DNA of 64,000 nucleotides from Flavobacteriales bacterium (GTDB lineage Bacteria; Bacteroidota; Bacteroidia; CAIKAF01): NCBI GenBank assembly GCA_018401695.1, contig JAGYKD010000001.1, positions 1,490,016 to 1,554,015 of the forward strand, read 5' to 3'. Shown piece by piece: positions 36,046 to 44,431 of this stretch (position 1 is its first letter; each line of letters starts with the position of its first letter). The notes under the pieces were generated by a model. It saw only the letters and a program-made list of their open reading frames with translations, ran no database searches and was not told where the DNA came from. The position numbers and the translations under genes were made by a program.

Positions 36046-36389
36046 AAAAAGACCCCATCATTTATATAGAGCACATTAGTGCCTGCATATCGAGGATAAA
36101 GGAATACACTGAAGGAATTGATGAAGATGGTTTTTTAAAGAACAGCCTCATTCAGGATGCTGTGATAAGAAACTTTGAAATCATTGGAGAGGCTACAAAA
36201 AAGCTAAACGACGATTTTCGTGCAAAGTATTCAGAAATTGAATGGAAGAAGATTGCCGGCATGAGGGATAAATTGATCCATGATTATATAGGCGTTGACC
36301 TTTGGGCAGTATGGGGAGTTGTAGAGCATATCCTTCCGACTCTCGACTCTCAAATGGAAGAGATTCTTAGAAAAGAGAAAGGCCTCTAA
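36042..36389 (+). CDS. hepT: HEPN (DUF86) RNase toxin, copy 1
   Basis: 115 aa, all-helical. The catalytic R-x4-H-x-Y motif is RDKLIHDY near residues 81-88, and the family segment AVIRNFEIIGEATKKL lies near 45. HepT toxins are HEPN RNases acting on tRNA or mRNA, held in check by MntA. It is coupled to the upstream MNT gene. It shares the RNFEIIGEA block and the HEPN motif with the second copy at 49000-49341 but the two are clearly diverged, so this is not a recent duplication. Confidence 0.9.
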   Translation: MKKDPIIYIEHISACISRIKEYTEGIDEDGFLKNSLIQDAVIRNFEIIGEATKKLNDDFRAKYSEIEWKKIAGMRDKLIHDYIGVDLWAVWGVVEHILPTLDSQMEEILRKEKGL

Positions 36390-36644
36390 CCGCAAGTAAG
36401 CACTCGCTGAGTATCCGGGCAGACTGAAAGTTACCAAAGAATTAGAAAATTTTATTGTCTTATTTGGGCGCCTTATCCGTCTCCGGCCATTAGCTGCCTT
36501 GTAGAGTAGCTACGCAGCCAAGCCCGGCCAAGGAGCTTCCTATGGTCGCTCTTGGCCGGGCGGCTGCTGAGCACTCTATTTCGGCAGGCTAATTGGCCTC
36601 CGCCGGGGCGCGTTAAGCTCCGTGGGCTGTTTTTATGAATGATG

Positions 36645-36666
36645 GCCCACGGTTGAAACCGTGGGC
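36645..36666. repeat. REP-like perfect palindrome, left copy
   Basis: GCCCACGGTT and AACCGTGGGC separated by GA form a perfect 10-bp stem. The same 22-mer occurs at 48242-48263. Palindromes of this kind are dispersed in many bacterial genomes and are often mobilised by Y1-type transposases; none is in this window. Confidence 0.7.
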
Positions 36667-36710
36667 AATGGTTTCAACCGAGGGTTAAACATCGGTCAAC
36701 AAGAATGCAA

Positions 36711-36904
36711 CGCTTCATTTGCTGAGGGACAGCTAAGCGAGGCGTTTGCTTGAGGCGGGCACCGATCCTGTCCTGACCAAGGCGTAAGGGTTTGCGGATC
36801 ATTCAAGAGTTTTTGGGTTTTAGAGCATTAAGACACCAGAAATTTTCACGCATGTTAGCAACCGGCTGCTTCAACAGGTTCATTTACCGTTCGATGACCT
36901 GTAA
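36711..36904 (+). pseudogene. Tyrosine recombinase 3-prime remnant, left copy
   Basis: Translation with frame changes gives HLLRDS-stop-ARRLLEAGTD, then GLRIIQEFLG, then IKTPEIFTHVSN and PFDDL before the stop. These correspond to the HxLRHSxATHLLExG box, the RYIQELLGHxS region and the catalytic-Tyr segment (YTHV; here FTHV) of phage-type integrases. At least two stops or frameshifts are present, and the catalytic Tyr codon has become Phe, so it is dead. The homologous remnant is at 48311-48529. Confidence 0.82.
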
Positions 36905-36970
36905 AAACTACTTATATTAGCAAAAGGTAAACGAATGTGGTAAACCATCACTTTGTCTACCATTGAGGGT

Positions 36971-37012
36971 GTATAAAGGAGGTTCAGCCTCATTTATAAA
37001 CGAGTTGGTGGC
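36971..37012 (+). other. attC-like boundary before the 185-aa gene
   Basis: GTATAAAGGAGG pairs with CCTCATTTATAAAC (bulged stem), followed by GTTGGTGGC at 37004-37012. The same GTTGGTGGC ends the attC-like structure at 37603-37738, so the enclosed gene has the form of an integron cassette. Confidence 0.4.
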
Positions 37013-37033
37013 AAGCTTAAAAACAACCGTGTA

Positions 37034-37591
37034 ATGAAGAAAACAGTAATTTTAATAACAATAATTTTGACCTTTTATCAAGTTTTGCAGGCACAGACAC
37101 TTGTAAAAAGCATTATTGACAAAAAACTTGAACTTCAAGAAGACGCTGTTTATGTCGTAAATGGTTTGCCATATGAACAAAAGGATAGTTTAAAACTAAA
37201 CTCGGTTTTAAAATCATTTTCATTAGATCATTTAGTTGACTTGACAAAATTGAAAAATGACGGAAGTATTGTGAGATGCACAAGTAACGACATTGCAATA
37301 GTTTACTTCGCAACACAACAAGCTAAAAAAGAAATTAATAAAAAACTGAAAATGGTTAAGGACAAATTTCCTGACAAGTATTTTGGACATTCACAACATA
37401 TACTTACCGACTCAAAAAATCCAGTTTTAATAATTGACAACAAAACTGTTCGTCACGAAGAAGCAAAAGAAGTGATTGAACAAATTAAAACAAATAACAT
37501 TTATTTTATTGATTTCAAGTCTGACCCGCAACCAACTGAATTATATGGACAAAATGCCAAAAATGGACCTGTTAGAATATGGACGAAATAA
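37034..37591 (+). CDS. Exported protein with a TonB-plug-like C-terminal motif, in a cassette-like unit
   Basis: 185 aa. A signal peptide ends near VLQAQ. The mature part is rich in Lys and Asp and has no recognised domain, but the last 20 residues (LYGQNAKNGPVRIWTK) resemble the end of TonB-dependent receptor plug domains (YGxxAxNGVIxITTK). Small free-standing plug-like proteins are known in Bacteroidota. The gene is AT-rich compared with the core genome and is bounded on both sides by the same GTTGGTGGC core of attC-like structures. Confidence 0.78.
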   Translation: MKKTVILITIILTFYQVLQAQTLVKSIIDKKLELQEDAVYVVNGLPYEQKDSLKLNSVLKSFSLDHLVDLTKLKNDGSIVRCTSNDIAIVYFATQQAKKEINKKLKMVKDKFPDKYFGHSQHILTDSKNPVLIIDNKTVRHEEAKEVIEQIKTNNIYFIDFKSDPQPTELYGQNAKNGPVRIWTK

Positions 37592-37602
37592 CTAAAAAGC
37601 CA

Positions 37603-37738
37603 GCCACCAAAAGCCGTTTTGCAAAAGCGGGGGGTTCGTGCTTCTATGACAGTGAAGTGCTAAATTCAAGCTTTGTGCATCTAATGATGTTTAGTGCTAA
37701 AAATCCCTGCCTGCGCATAGCTGAATCCCGTTGGTGGC
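37603..37738 (+). other. attC-like recombination-site structure
   Basis: 136 bp with outer complementary ends GCCACCAA (37603-37610) and TTGGTGGC (37731-37738). The interior contains GCAAAAGCGGGG and GTGAAGTGCTAAATTCAAG; the latter recurs at 50121-50140 with one extra T. This arrangement (short complementary core sites bounding an imperfect hairpin just after a gene) is that of VCR-type integron attC sites. No integron integrase gene is in the window. The short overlapping frame at 37579-37767 is not considered a gene. Confidence 0.5.
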
Positions 37739-37810
37739 AATGCCAGCAATGCCCACTGCACAAATAGTACATTTAATTTTGACTAACCGCAGGACAAACA
37801 ATACTATAAT

Positions 37811-38377
37811 ATGCACATGAAAATATTTATTCAAAATATGGTAAGTCTGCGATGCAAAATGTTGGTAAAGTCCGAGTTAGAGAAATTGGGTATTGCATAC
37901 AAAACAGTTAATTTGGGTGAAGTGGAATTAGTAGAGCCTTTATCTATAAGCAATAGTCAAATATTAAAGACAGCGTTACACAAGTCTGGTTTGGAGGTGA
38001 TGGATGATGAAAAAGCCATGATGATTGAAAAAATAATTAACATTATTGTGGAAATGGTGCATTATAGCGATGAATTACCAAAAGTTAATTTTTCTACATT
38101 TCTTCAAGAAAAGATGAAATTAGACTATCATAAAATGGCTGAAATTTTTTCCAAAACCAAAGGTGTTACTATCGAGCATTTTATCATTCTTCATAAAATA
38201 GAAAGAATAAAAGAACTCATTACATACGACCAATTAAATCTCACCGAAATTTCCTACAAAATGAACTATTCGAGTTTGGCACACCTATCAAGGCAGTTTA
38301 AACAAGTTACGGGATTTACTCCCACTTTTTTCAGGAATTTATCAAAGAGAGATCGCACCAATTTAGAAGATTTATAA
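37811..38377 (+). CDS. AraC family regulator with an HMA-like N-terminal region
   Basis: 188 aa. The last 100 residues form an AraC/XylS DNA-binding domain with two helix-turn-helix units (LNLTEISYKMNYSSLAHLSR, then FKQVTGFTPTFFRNL). The first 60 residues (FIQNMVSLRCKMLVKSELEK) resemble the metal-binding-like N-terminus of a common Bacteroidota AraC subgroup in which this stretch reads NMVCxRCKM. Here the first Cys is Ser, so metal binding is doubtful. It heads the island genes and is a candidate regulator for them. Confidence 0.88.
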   Translation: MHMKIFIQNMVSLRCKMLVKSELEKLGIAYKTVNLGEVELVEPLSISNSQILKTALHKSGLEVMDDEKAMMIEKIINIIVEMVHYSDELPKVNFSTFLQEKMKLDYHKMAEIFSKTKGVTIEHFIILHKIERIKELITYDQLNLTEISYKMNYSSLAHLSRQFKQVTGFTPTFFRNLSKRDRTNLEDL

Positions 38378-38536
38378 TCCCTCTGAAAAAGCTTTTCATT
38401 CTAATTATACAACAATTATCTCTAATTGTGCAAGATTATAGGCACTTAAAGGTCTCACCTTTGTACCGTAGAAACAATTCGGTTTTTACATAAACAATTC
38501 AACTTACATCCTTTTATAAACATAAATTATATAGAT

Positions 38537-39406
38537 ATGGGATTTTTAAATTATTTCTACTTGCTAATACCTCTTTTCATATTCCTTTTTTTAGGAATTA
38601 GAATCGTTCGACCCACCCATAAAGGCCTTATAGAGAGGCTTGGAAAATATCGAAAATTGGCACAACCGGGTTTCCATTGGATCATTCCGGTGGTAGATAG
38701 GCTGTTTTTGGTAAATGTCACCGAACAAATGATAGATGCCGAACTTCAAGAAATCATCACCAACGACAACCTAAACGCTACGGTAGATGCACAGGTATAT
38801 TTTAGGGTAAAATCGGATGAAGTAAGTGTCAAGGGTTCTACCTACAATGTAAACAACTATCCCTATCAGATTGTAAATCTGGCACGTACCACTTTTAGGA
38901 ACATCATAGGCACTCTTACGCTTAAATCGGCCAACAGCGAAAGAGGTAAAATCAATTTAGAATTGCATGAAACCCTGTTTAGAGAAACCAAAAACTGGGG
39001 TATAGAAATCATTCGTACCGAATTGAAATAAATAGACCCTCCTGCCGATGTTCAGGAGACGATGAATAAGGTGGTAAAGGCCGAAAATGAAAAAATAGCC
39101 GCCATAGATTATGCTACGGCAGCAGAAACGGTGGCCGATGGTGTGAAGCGGTCAAAAATAAAAGAAGCTGAAGGTTACAAACAAGCCAAAATCCTACATG
39201 CCGAAGGCGAAGCAGAAGCCATCAAATTGGTAAACGACGCTGCCGATGAATATTTTGTGGGCAATGCTCAATTGCTGAGAAAACTGGAGGCTATAGAAAA
39301 AGCCTTGGAAAACAATACAAAAATCATTGTGCCCATCGGCTCCGATTTGGTAAATGTAATAGGCGAAATTGCAGGAATCGTCCCATTGAAAACAAAAGAA
39401 TCTTAA
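38537..39406 (+). pseudogene. SPFH/stomatin-like protein interrupted by one in-frame TAA
   Basis: One continuous frame of 290 codons broken only by TAA at 39029-39031, where homologues have Glu (GAA): ELK-stop-IDPPADVQE. Before the stop are the membrane anchor (residues 1-22) and the SPFH core (LGKYRKLAQPGFHWIIPVVD). After it come the coiled-coil stretch (KAENEKIAAIDYATAAETVA) and the C-terminal GSDLVNVIGEIAG. One G-to-T change explains the loss. SPFH proteins organise membrane microdomains and protease complexes. A restart at the ATG 39062 could give a separate C-terminal fragment. Confidence 0.88.
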
Positions 39407-39421
39407 ACAAATAAGACCATC

Positions 39422-39736
39422 ATGCAAGTACAATTCAATACAGATTAAACGATAGATGGTGCAGAGCGCAATGAAGATTATTTCACTACGCATATTGCCC
39501 ATGAACTCGACCACTACGAATCGCATGTTACAAGAATAGAGGCGCACCTATCCGACGAGAATGGTAAAAAAGAAGGAAAGAACATGATTGTTTGTCTGCT
39601 GGAAGCCCGTCTTAAAGGAAGACAACCCATTGCGGTATCAGATCAGTCAGTTACTGTGGAATCGTCCGTATCCGGAGACATTCATAAGTTAAAAGCTTCT
39701 TTGGATACCCTATTGGGACACATTAAGAATTATTAA
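39422..39736 (+). pseudogene. HPF/RaiA-like ribosome hibernation factor interrupted by one in-frame TAA
   Basis: ATG at 39422, then seven codons (QVQFNTD), TAA at 39446-39448 and an open frame of 95 more codons to 39736. The continuation reads TIDGAERNEDYFTTHI, then VTRIEAHLSDENGKKEG, LLEARLKGRQPIAVSDQ and LDTLLGHIKNY, matching the short HPF/RaiA family that binds the 30S subunit in stationary phase. Homologues have Lys (AAA) at the TAA. No in-frame ATG occurs until late in the gene, so restart would lose most of the domain. It lies 15 nt after the broken SPFH gene. Confidence 0.82.
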
Positions 39737-39745
39737 AACATTAAA

Positions 39746-40090
39746 ATGAAAACAAATACAGAATTGGAAAAAGGTAAGGCTCACATTATTATAGAAATCA
39801 TAGAATATGTACCCCATGCCGTGGTAAGTAGAACTATCATAAAAAAAACTTCCGGTAACATTACAGCTACTTCTATGTCCACGGGTGAAGAGCTGGGTGA
39901 AAAGACAACGCCATTTGATACCTACGTGCAAATTATTGACGGTATAGCTCAATTGGAAATTGACAATAAAACCATTCTCTTGAAATTGGGCGAAGGCTTA
40001 ATAATACCAGCACATGCCAAACATAGTTTTACCGCCAAGGAAAAATTTAAAATGATAACCACCACTATAAAAAGCGGTTACGAATTATAA
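39746..40090 (+). CDS. Cupin-domain protein
   Basis: 114 aa. A single small beta-barrel cupin: TTPFDTYVQIIDGIAQLEID forms motif 1, with Glu/His residues less regular than in metal-binding cupins, and GLIIPAHAKHSFTAKEKFKM forms motif 2 with two His. It is cytoplasmic. Substrate and function are unknown; such proteins are often found in stress operons. It lies 9 nt after the HPF-like pseudogene on the same strand, within the island operon. Confidence 0.88.
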   Translation: MKTNTELEKGKAHIIIEIIEYVPHAVVSRTIIKKTSGNITATSMSTGEELGEKTTPFDTYVQIIDGIAQLEIDNKTILLKLGEGLIIPAHAKHSFTAKEKFKMITTTIKSGYEL

Positions 40091-40124
40091 AACAACATTT
40101 TTTTAATCTTATAAATAAGCAATC

Positions 40125-40253
40125 ATGTCAAAAGGAAAAGAAACCAAAAAGAAATCGGATAAAACCGCAGCAGCCTCAACGCCAAAGGAAAAAAAGGCTG
40201 CCAAAGCATTAAAGAAACAGGAGAAAAACAAGGGCGGAAGTTTAGACATATAA
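40125..40253 (+). CDS. 42-aa lysine-rich mini-protein
   Basis: An ATG at 40125 opens a 42-residue frame of which about 16 residues are Lys and 7 Ala (for example KEKKAAKALKKQEKNKGG), predicted as a charged helix. It lies 34 nt after the cupin gene and its stop is separated by 1 nt from the GH130 ATG (TAATATG). The tight packing and clean composition support translation. It could bind nucleic acid or ribosomes; no family is known to me. Confidence 0.6.
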   Translation: MSKGKETKKKSDKTAAASTPKEKKAAKALKKQEKNKGGSLDI

Positions 40254-40254
40254 T

Positions 40255-41289
40255 ATGGTTACCATTAACAAACTTGGGATAGTATTAGAAAAAACGGCAC
40301 ATGCCTTTGAATGCGAAGGTGTGTTGAATCCAGCGGTAATAAAGGTGGACGACACCATTCATTTGTTTTACAGAGCCGTAACGAAAGACAATTATTCTAC
40401 TATTGGATATTGCCAATTATCGGCACCAATGGAAGTGCAAAGTCGCAACGATACGCCATTGCTTTATCCGCAAAACGAATATGAATATCAGGGTTTGGAA
40501 GATCCTCGAATTGTAGAAATTGAAGGCACCTATTACCTTACCTATACAGCCTTTGATGGTATCAATGCCTTAGGGGCTTTGGCTACATCTACCGATTTAA
40601 TCCATTGGCAAAAGCAAGGAATTATTGTGCCCAAAATCACCTACGAAGAGTTTAACCATTTTACCCAAGCAGAAGGAACTATACGTGAAAAATATAAGCG
40701 TTTCAATGACTATCGAAATAGCCATGACAAGCAAGACCGAAAAATATTTTTATGGGACAAAAACTTAATTTTTTTCCCTCGGAAAATTGATAATAAATTT
40801 TGTTTTCTTCATCGTATCAAACCCGATATTCAAATTGTGGTTGCCATAGAAAAGTTAGAAGACCTTACGATAGCTTTTTGGCAAAATTACTTTATTCATT
40901 TTGATGATTACGTGGTATTGACTCCAAAATATGATCACGAAGTAAGTTATATCGGAAGCGGATGTCCGCCCATAGAAACAGACGAAGGCTGGCTTATCAT
41001 CTATCATGGCGTACACGATACAGTTAAGGGATATGTCTATTCTGCTTGTGCAGCCTTGCTTGATTTAAATAATCCACAAAAAGAAATTGCAAGATTGCCC
41101 TATCCTTTATTTTTTCCTGAAAAAGAATGGGAACTGATAGGCGAGGTAAACAATGTATGCTTCCCTACGGGCGCAGTGCTTGAAGAGGATACACTCTACA
41201 TTTATTATGGTGCAGCCGATGAGCGTATTGCCGTTGCATCGCTAAGTTTAAAAGAGTTATTGGCAGAATTGGCTTTAAATAAAAATTAA
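40255..41289 (+). CDS. GH130 family glycosidase or phosphorylase
   Basis: 344 aa. A five-bladed propeller enzyme of the GH130 family, which cleaves or phosphorolyses beta-mannosides. The catalytic Asp lies in the signature YQGLEDPRIVEIEG near residue 85, and further blade motifs are NPAVIKVDDTIHLFYRA near 24 and GSGCPPIETDEGWLIIYHG near 240. No signal peptide is seen, so it acts in the cytoplasm. It is followed after 5 nt by the glycosyltransferase fusion, a pairing that suggests turnover or synthesis of a mannose-containing glycan or compatible solute. The exact linkage cannot be told. Confidence 0.9.
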   Translation: MVTINKLGIVLEKTAHAFECEGVLNPAVIKVDDTIHLFYRAVTKDNYSTIGYCQLSAPMEVQSRNDTPLLYPQNEYEYQGLEDPRIVEIEGTYYLTYTAFDGINALGALATSTDLIHWQKQGIIVPKITYEEFNHFTQAEGTIREKYKRFNDYRNSHDKQDRKIFLWDKNLIFFPRKIDNKFCFLHRIKPDIQIVVAIEKLEDLTIAFWQNYFIHFDDYVVLTPKYDHEVSYIGSGCPPIETDEGWLIIYHGVHDTVKGYVYSACAALLDLNNPQKEIARLPYPLFFPEKEWELIGEVNNVCFPTGAVLEEDTLYIYYGAADERIAVASLSLKELLAELALNKN

Positions 41290-41294
41290 AAATT

Positions 41295-43607
41295 ATGACA
41301 ACAGCTATTGTTTTATACCGCTCGCAAAAGGAATCAATTTTTGGAGAATTAGTTACAGAAAAATTATTAGTAAGTACAAAAAGTGCTGTTGAACAAGAAT
41401 CAAATCTCCCTCAAATTCTTTTTATTACTTCTTTTCCTCCAAGAGAATGTGGGATAGCTACCTATTCTCAGGATTTAATAAATGCCCTAAACAATCAATT
41501 TGAAAATAGTTTTACTTGCTCTATTTGTGCATTAGAATCGGAGACAGAACAGCATATTTATAAAGAAAAACCAAATTACATTTTAAATACAGACTGTCGC
41601 AATTCATTTATAAAAACAGCCTTATATATCAATAATAACGAAAACATAAGAGTGGTTGTAATGCAGCATGAGTTTGGATTTTTTGCTAAAAAAGAAAATG
41701 AGTTTAAACAATTTTTTAACAGCATTTCTAAACCCATTATTTTTGTATTTCATACCGTTTTGCCAACTCCCAATAAGGAATTAAAAATAAAAGTTGAAGA
41801 TATGGCAGCAATTGCTTCGGCCATTGTTGTAATGACAAGTAATGCAGCAAACTTATTAAAAAATGAATATAATGTAGCTGATTATAAAATCTCCATAATT
41901 CCTCATGGCACGCATTTAGTAGCGCCAATGAACAGAGAAAAACTAAAAAACAAGTATCAGCTTTCCAATAAAATGGTGTTAAGCACTTTTGGCTTATTAA
42001 GTAGTAGTAAAAGTATCGAAACTACATTAGCTGCATTGCCGTCCATAATTGCAAAATTTCCTAATGTTTTATTTTTAGTGTTGGGGAAAACACACCCCAA
42101 TATTGTAAAGCAAGAAGGAGAGCAATACAGAAGAATGTTGGAGGAAAAAGTGAAAGAATTAAAACTTGAAAACCATGTTCGATTTGTAAATAAATATTTA
42201 CCATTGAACATGCTTTTAGATTACCTTCAGCTTACCGATGTATATTTATTTACTTCTAAAGATCCAAACCAAGCGATAAGTGGTACATTATCGTATGCAG
42301 TAAGTTGTGGTTGTCCCGTAATTTCAACACCTATTCCTCATGCTAAAGAAAATATAAGTCATAACAATGGACTTTTATTTGATTTTGAGAATGAGGAGCA
42401 GCTTTCCAAAGCAGTAATTTCATTATTAGGAAATGATAAATTAAGGTTTGAAATATCGTTGAACAGTTTTCATCAAATGGCTACTACAGCTTGGCAAAAT
42501 TCTGCAATAGCACATGCATTACTTTTTGAACAAAGTACTTCAAATATTTATAACCTAAATTATAAAGCACCACCTATAAACCTAAAACATCTTAAAAATA
42601 TGACTACTGATTTTGGCATCATTCAGTTTGCTAAAATTGCTAATCCAGATATATTTTCTGGTTATACCTTAGATGATAATGCCAGAGCCTTAATAGCTAT
42701 TTGTCAGCATTACGAACTGTATAGAAACGAAGATGATTTACGCTTGATTAATACTTACTTGCAATTCATACAACATTGCATACAACCGAATGGAACTTTT
42801 TTAAATTATGTAAATCAAGAACATGAATTTACAAGTCAAAATTATAAAGAAAATATTGAAGATAGCAACGGGAGAGCCATTTGGGCATTGGGATATACGA
42901 GTGCATTAAAGGAAATACTACCCATTAATATTACAAATGAAGCAGAAAATATATTGCAAAGAGCCATTCCACAGCTAGAAAAAATTCATTCTACACGTGC
43001 CATGGCGTTTATTATTAAAGGTTTGCATTTTCAAAACAAATTAGACAATCTGTACTTATTAGATATTTTTGCAAACAGATTGATAAAGATGTATAAGCAT
43101 GAGAAATCCGCAAAATGGTTTTGGTTTGAAGATTACTTAACTTATGGAAATAGCGTATTATCAGAAGCCATGCTGTGCGCCTATTTGAGCACATCAGCTA
43201 ATATTTATAAAAATATTGCCAAAGAAAGTTTTGATTTTTTATTGTCAGAAATTTTCTCAAACGGAAAAATTAAAGTCATATCCAATAAAGGTTGGCACAT
43301 AAAAAATGAAACAAAGCAAAAACCCATTGGCGGAGAACAGCCAATAGATGTAGCATACACCATTATGGTTTTAGAAAAACTTTATGCCACCTTCGGTAAG
43401 GAAGATTACAAGCAGAAAGCTATGAGTGCTTTTAACTGGTTTTTGGGAGATAATCACTTACGCCAAATTGTATATAATCCATGTACTGGAGGCTGTTACG
43501 ATGGCGTGGAAGAGTTTAACGTTAATCTCAACCAAGGAGCAGAGTCTACCGTAAGCTATTTGATGGCAAGATTGGCAATAGAAAGAATACAAACCAGAAA
43601 AAAATAA
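41295..43607 (+). CDS. GT4-type glycosyltransferase fused to an (alpha/alpha)6-like domain
   Basis: 770 aa. Residues about 40-400 form a GT-B glycosyltransferase of family 4: the opening FPPRECGIATYSQDL, HEFGFFAKKENEF near 120, and the nucleotide-sugar-binding region around SYAVSCGCPVISTPIPHAKE near 335. Residues about 425-770 are helical with repeated short motifs (DDNARALIAICQHY, DSNGRAIWALGYTSA, DVAYTIMVLEKLY), resembling six-hairpin glycosidases. The coding sequence is markedly AT-rich. The order GH130 then GT4-(alpha/alpha)6 is recurrent in Bacteroidota and gammaproteobacteria to my knowledge, but the product is unknown. Confidence 0.88.
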   Translation: MTTAIVLYRSQKESIFGELVTEKLLVSTKSAVEQESNLPQILFITSFPPRECGIATYSQDLINALNNQFENSFTCSICALESETEQHIYKEKPNYILNTDCRNSFIKTALYINNNENIRVVVMQHEFGFFAKKENEFKQFFNSISKPIIFVFHTVLPTPNKELKIKVEDMAAIASAIVVMTSNAANLLKNEYNVADYKISIIPHGTHLVAPMNREKLKNKYQLSNKMVLSTFGLLSSSKSIETTLAALPSIIAKFPNVLFLVLGKTHPNIVKQEGEQYRRMLEEKVKELKLENHVRFVNKYLPLNMLLDYLQLTDVYLFTSKDPNQAISGTLSYAVSCGCPVISTPIPHAKENISHNNGLLFDFENEEQLSKAVISLLGNDKLRFEISLNSFHQMATTAWQNSAIAHALLFEQSTSNIYNLNYKAPPINLKHLKNMTTDFGIIQFAKIANPDIFSGYTLDDNARALIAICQHYELYRNEDDLRLINTYLQFIQHCIQPNGTFLNYVNQEHEFTSQNYKENIEDSNGRAIWALGYTSALKEILPINITNEAENILQRAIPQLEKIHSTRAMAFIIKGLHFQNKLDNLYLLDIFANRLIKMYKHEKSAKWFWFEDYLTYGNSVLSEAMLCAYLSTSANIYKNIAKESFDFLLSEIFSNGKIKVISNKGWHIKNETKQKPIGGEQPIDVAYTIMVLEKLYATFGKEDYKQKAMSAFNWFLGDNHLRQIVYNPCTGGCYDGVEEFNVNLNQGAESTVSYLMARLAIERIQTRKK

Positions 43608-43615
43608 AATACATT

Positions 43616-44377
43616 ATGAACACAGAATTTAAAGACAAGGTTGTAATTATTACTGGAGCCTCATTTGGAATAGGTAGGGCTACGGCATTAGCTTTTGCAA
43701 GAGAAGAAGCCAAATTGGTGATTTCAGATGTACAGGACAAGGAAGGTGAATCTTTGGCAAAAGAAATTATAAAACAAGGCAATGAATGTATTTACGTTCA
43801 CTGTGATATCAGCAAACCAGCTGACGTGCAGAATATGGTAAGCGAAGCTATAAAGCATTTTGGCCGACTTGACATTGCCTATAACAATGCAGGAATTGAA
43901 GGTGAAATGGGCTTTACAGCAGACGGTAGCGAAGACAATTTTGACCGTGTCATCGGCATCAATCTCAAAGGTGTGTGGGCCTGTATGAAATACCAAATTC
44001 CTGAAATGCTGAAGAACAAAAAAGGGGTTATCGTAAACTGTTCTTCGATAGCGGGTGTGGTAGGCAGTCAGGGATTATCCGTTTACGTGGCTTCAAAGCA
44101 CGGGGTAAATGGCCTTACCAAAAATGCAGCATTGGAATATGCCAGTCAAGGAATTCGCGTTAATTCAGTATGTCCGGCAGGAGTACAAACTCCTATGCTT
44201 GATCGAATAGTAGAGACGAGTTCGGGACTCAAAGACCAAATGAATGCAATGCATCCTATTGGTCGAGTAGCACAACCAGAAGAAATTGCTGAGGCAGTGC
44301 TCTATCTTTGCTCAGACCGTGCATCCTTTATTACCGGTCATGAATTGCTTGTAGATGGAGGTTTTACAGCTCAATAA
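43616..44377 (+). CDS. Short-chain dehydrogenase/reductase
   Basis: 253 aa, a classical SDR. The cofactor motif is TGASFGIGRA near residue 14, with Asp in VISDVQD suggesting NAD preference. NNAG near 89, Ser in NCSSIAG near 140 and YVASK near 155 complete the catalytic set. The C-terminal ITGHELLVDGGFTAQ is typical of FabG or glucose-dehydrogenase-like members. The substrate is unknown. It lies 8 nt after the glycosyltransferase gene and so probably belongs to the same transcript. Confidence 0.93.
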   Translation: MNTEFKDKVVIITGASFGIGRATALAFAREEAKLVISDVQDKEGESLAKEIIKQGNECIYVHCDISKPADVQNMVSEAIKHFGRLDIAYNNAGIEGEMGFTADGSEDNFDRVIGINLKGVWACMKYQIPEMLKNKKGVIVNCSSIAGVVGSQGLSVYVASKHGVNGLTKNAALEYASQGIRVNSVCPAGVQTPMLDRIVETSSGLKDQMNAMHPIGRVAQPEEIAEAVLYLCSDRASFITGHELLVDGGFTAQ

Positions 44378-44431
44378 ACTTTGAGTAAACTCAACAGCAC
44401 TTTCTTCTACTGTTGCACGATGAAGTAATGT

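Larger units (their letters stand above)
36466..36904 (+). repeat. Island border repeat, left copy
   Basis: Blocks in this order are shared with 47916-48529 in the same orientation: GGGCGCCTTATCCGTCTCCG, CCATTAGCTGCCTTGT, AGGAGCTTCCTATGGTCGCT, CGCCGGGGCGCGTTAAGCTC, a REP-like palindrome, and the 3-prime remnant of a tyrosine recombinase. The right copy is interrupted by a 143-bp MITE. Together with the next 100 bases this accounts for the 644-bp gene-free stretch 36390-37033. Confidence 0.8.

Noticed and set aside
37579-37767. 62-aa frame after the 185-aa gene
   Set aside because: It lies wholly over the attC-like structure.
38537-39736. Stop-codon reassignment (TAA read as Glu or Lys)
   Set aside because: TAA is used as a normal terminator throughout the window and the two sites would need different amino acids; simple nonsense mutations or errors fit better.
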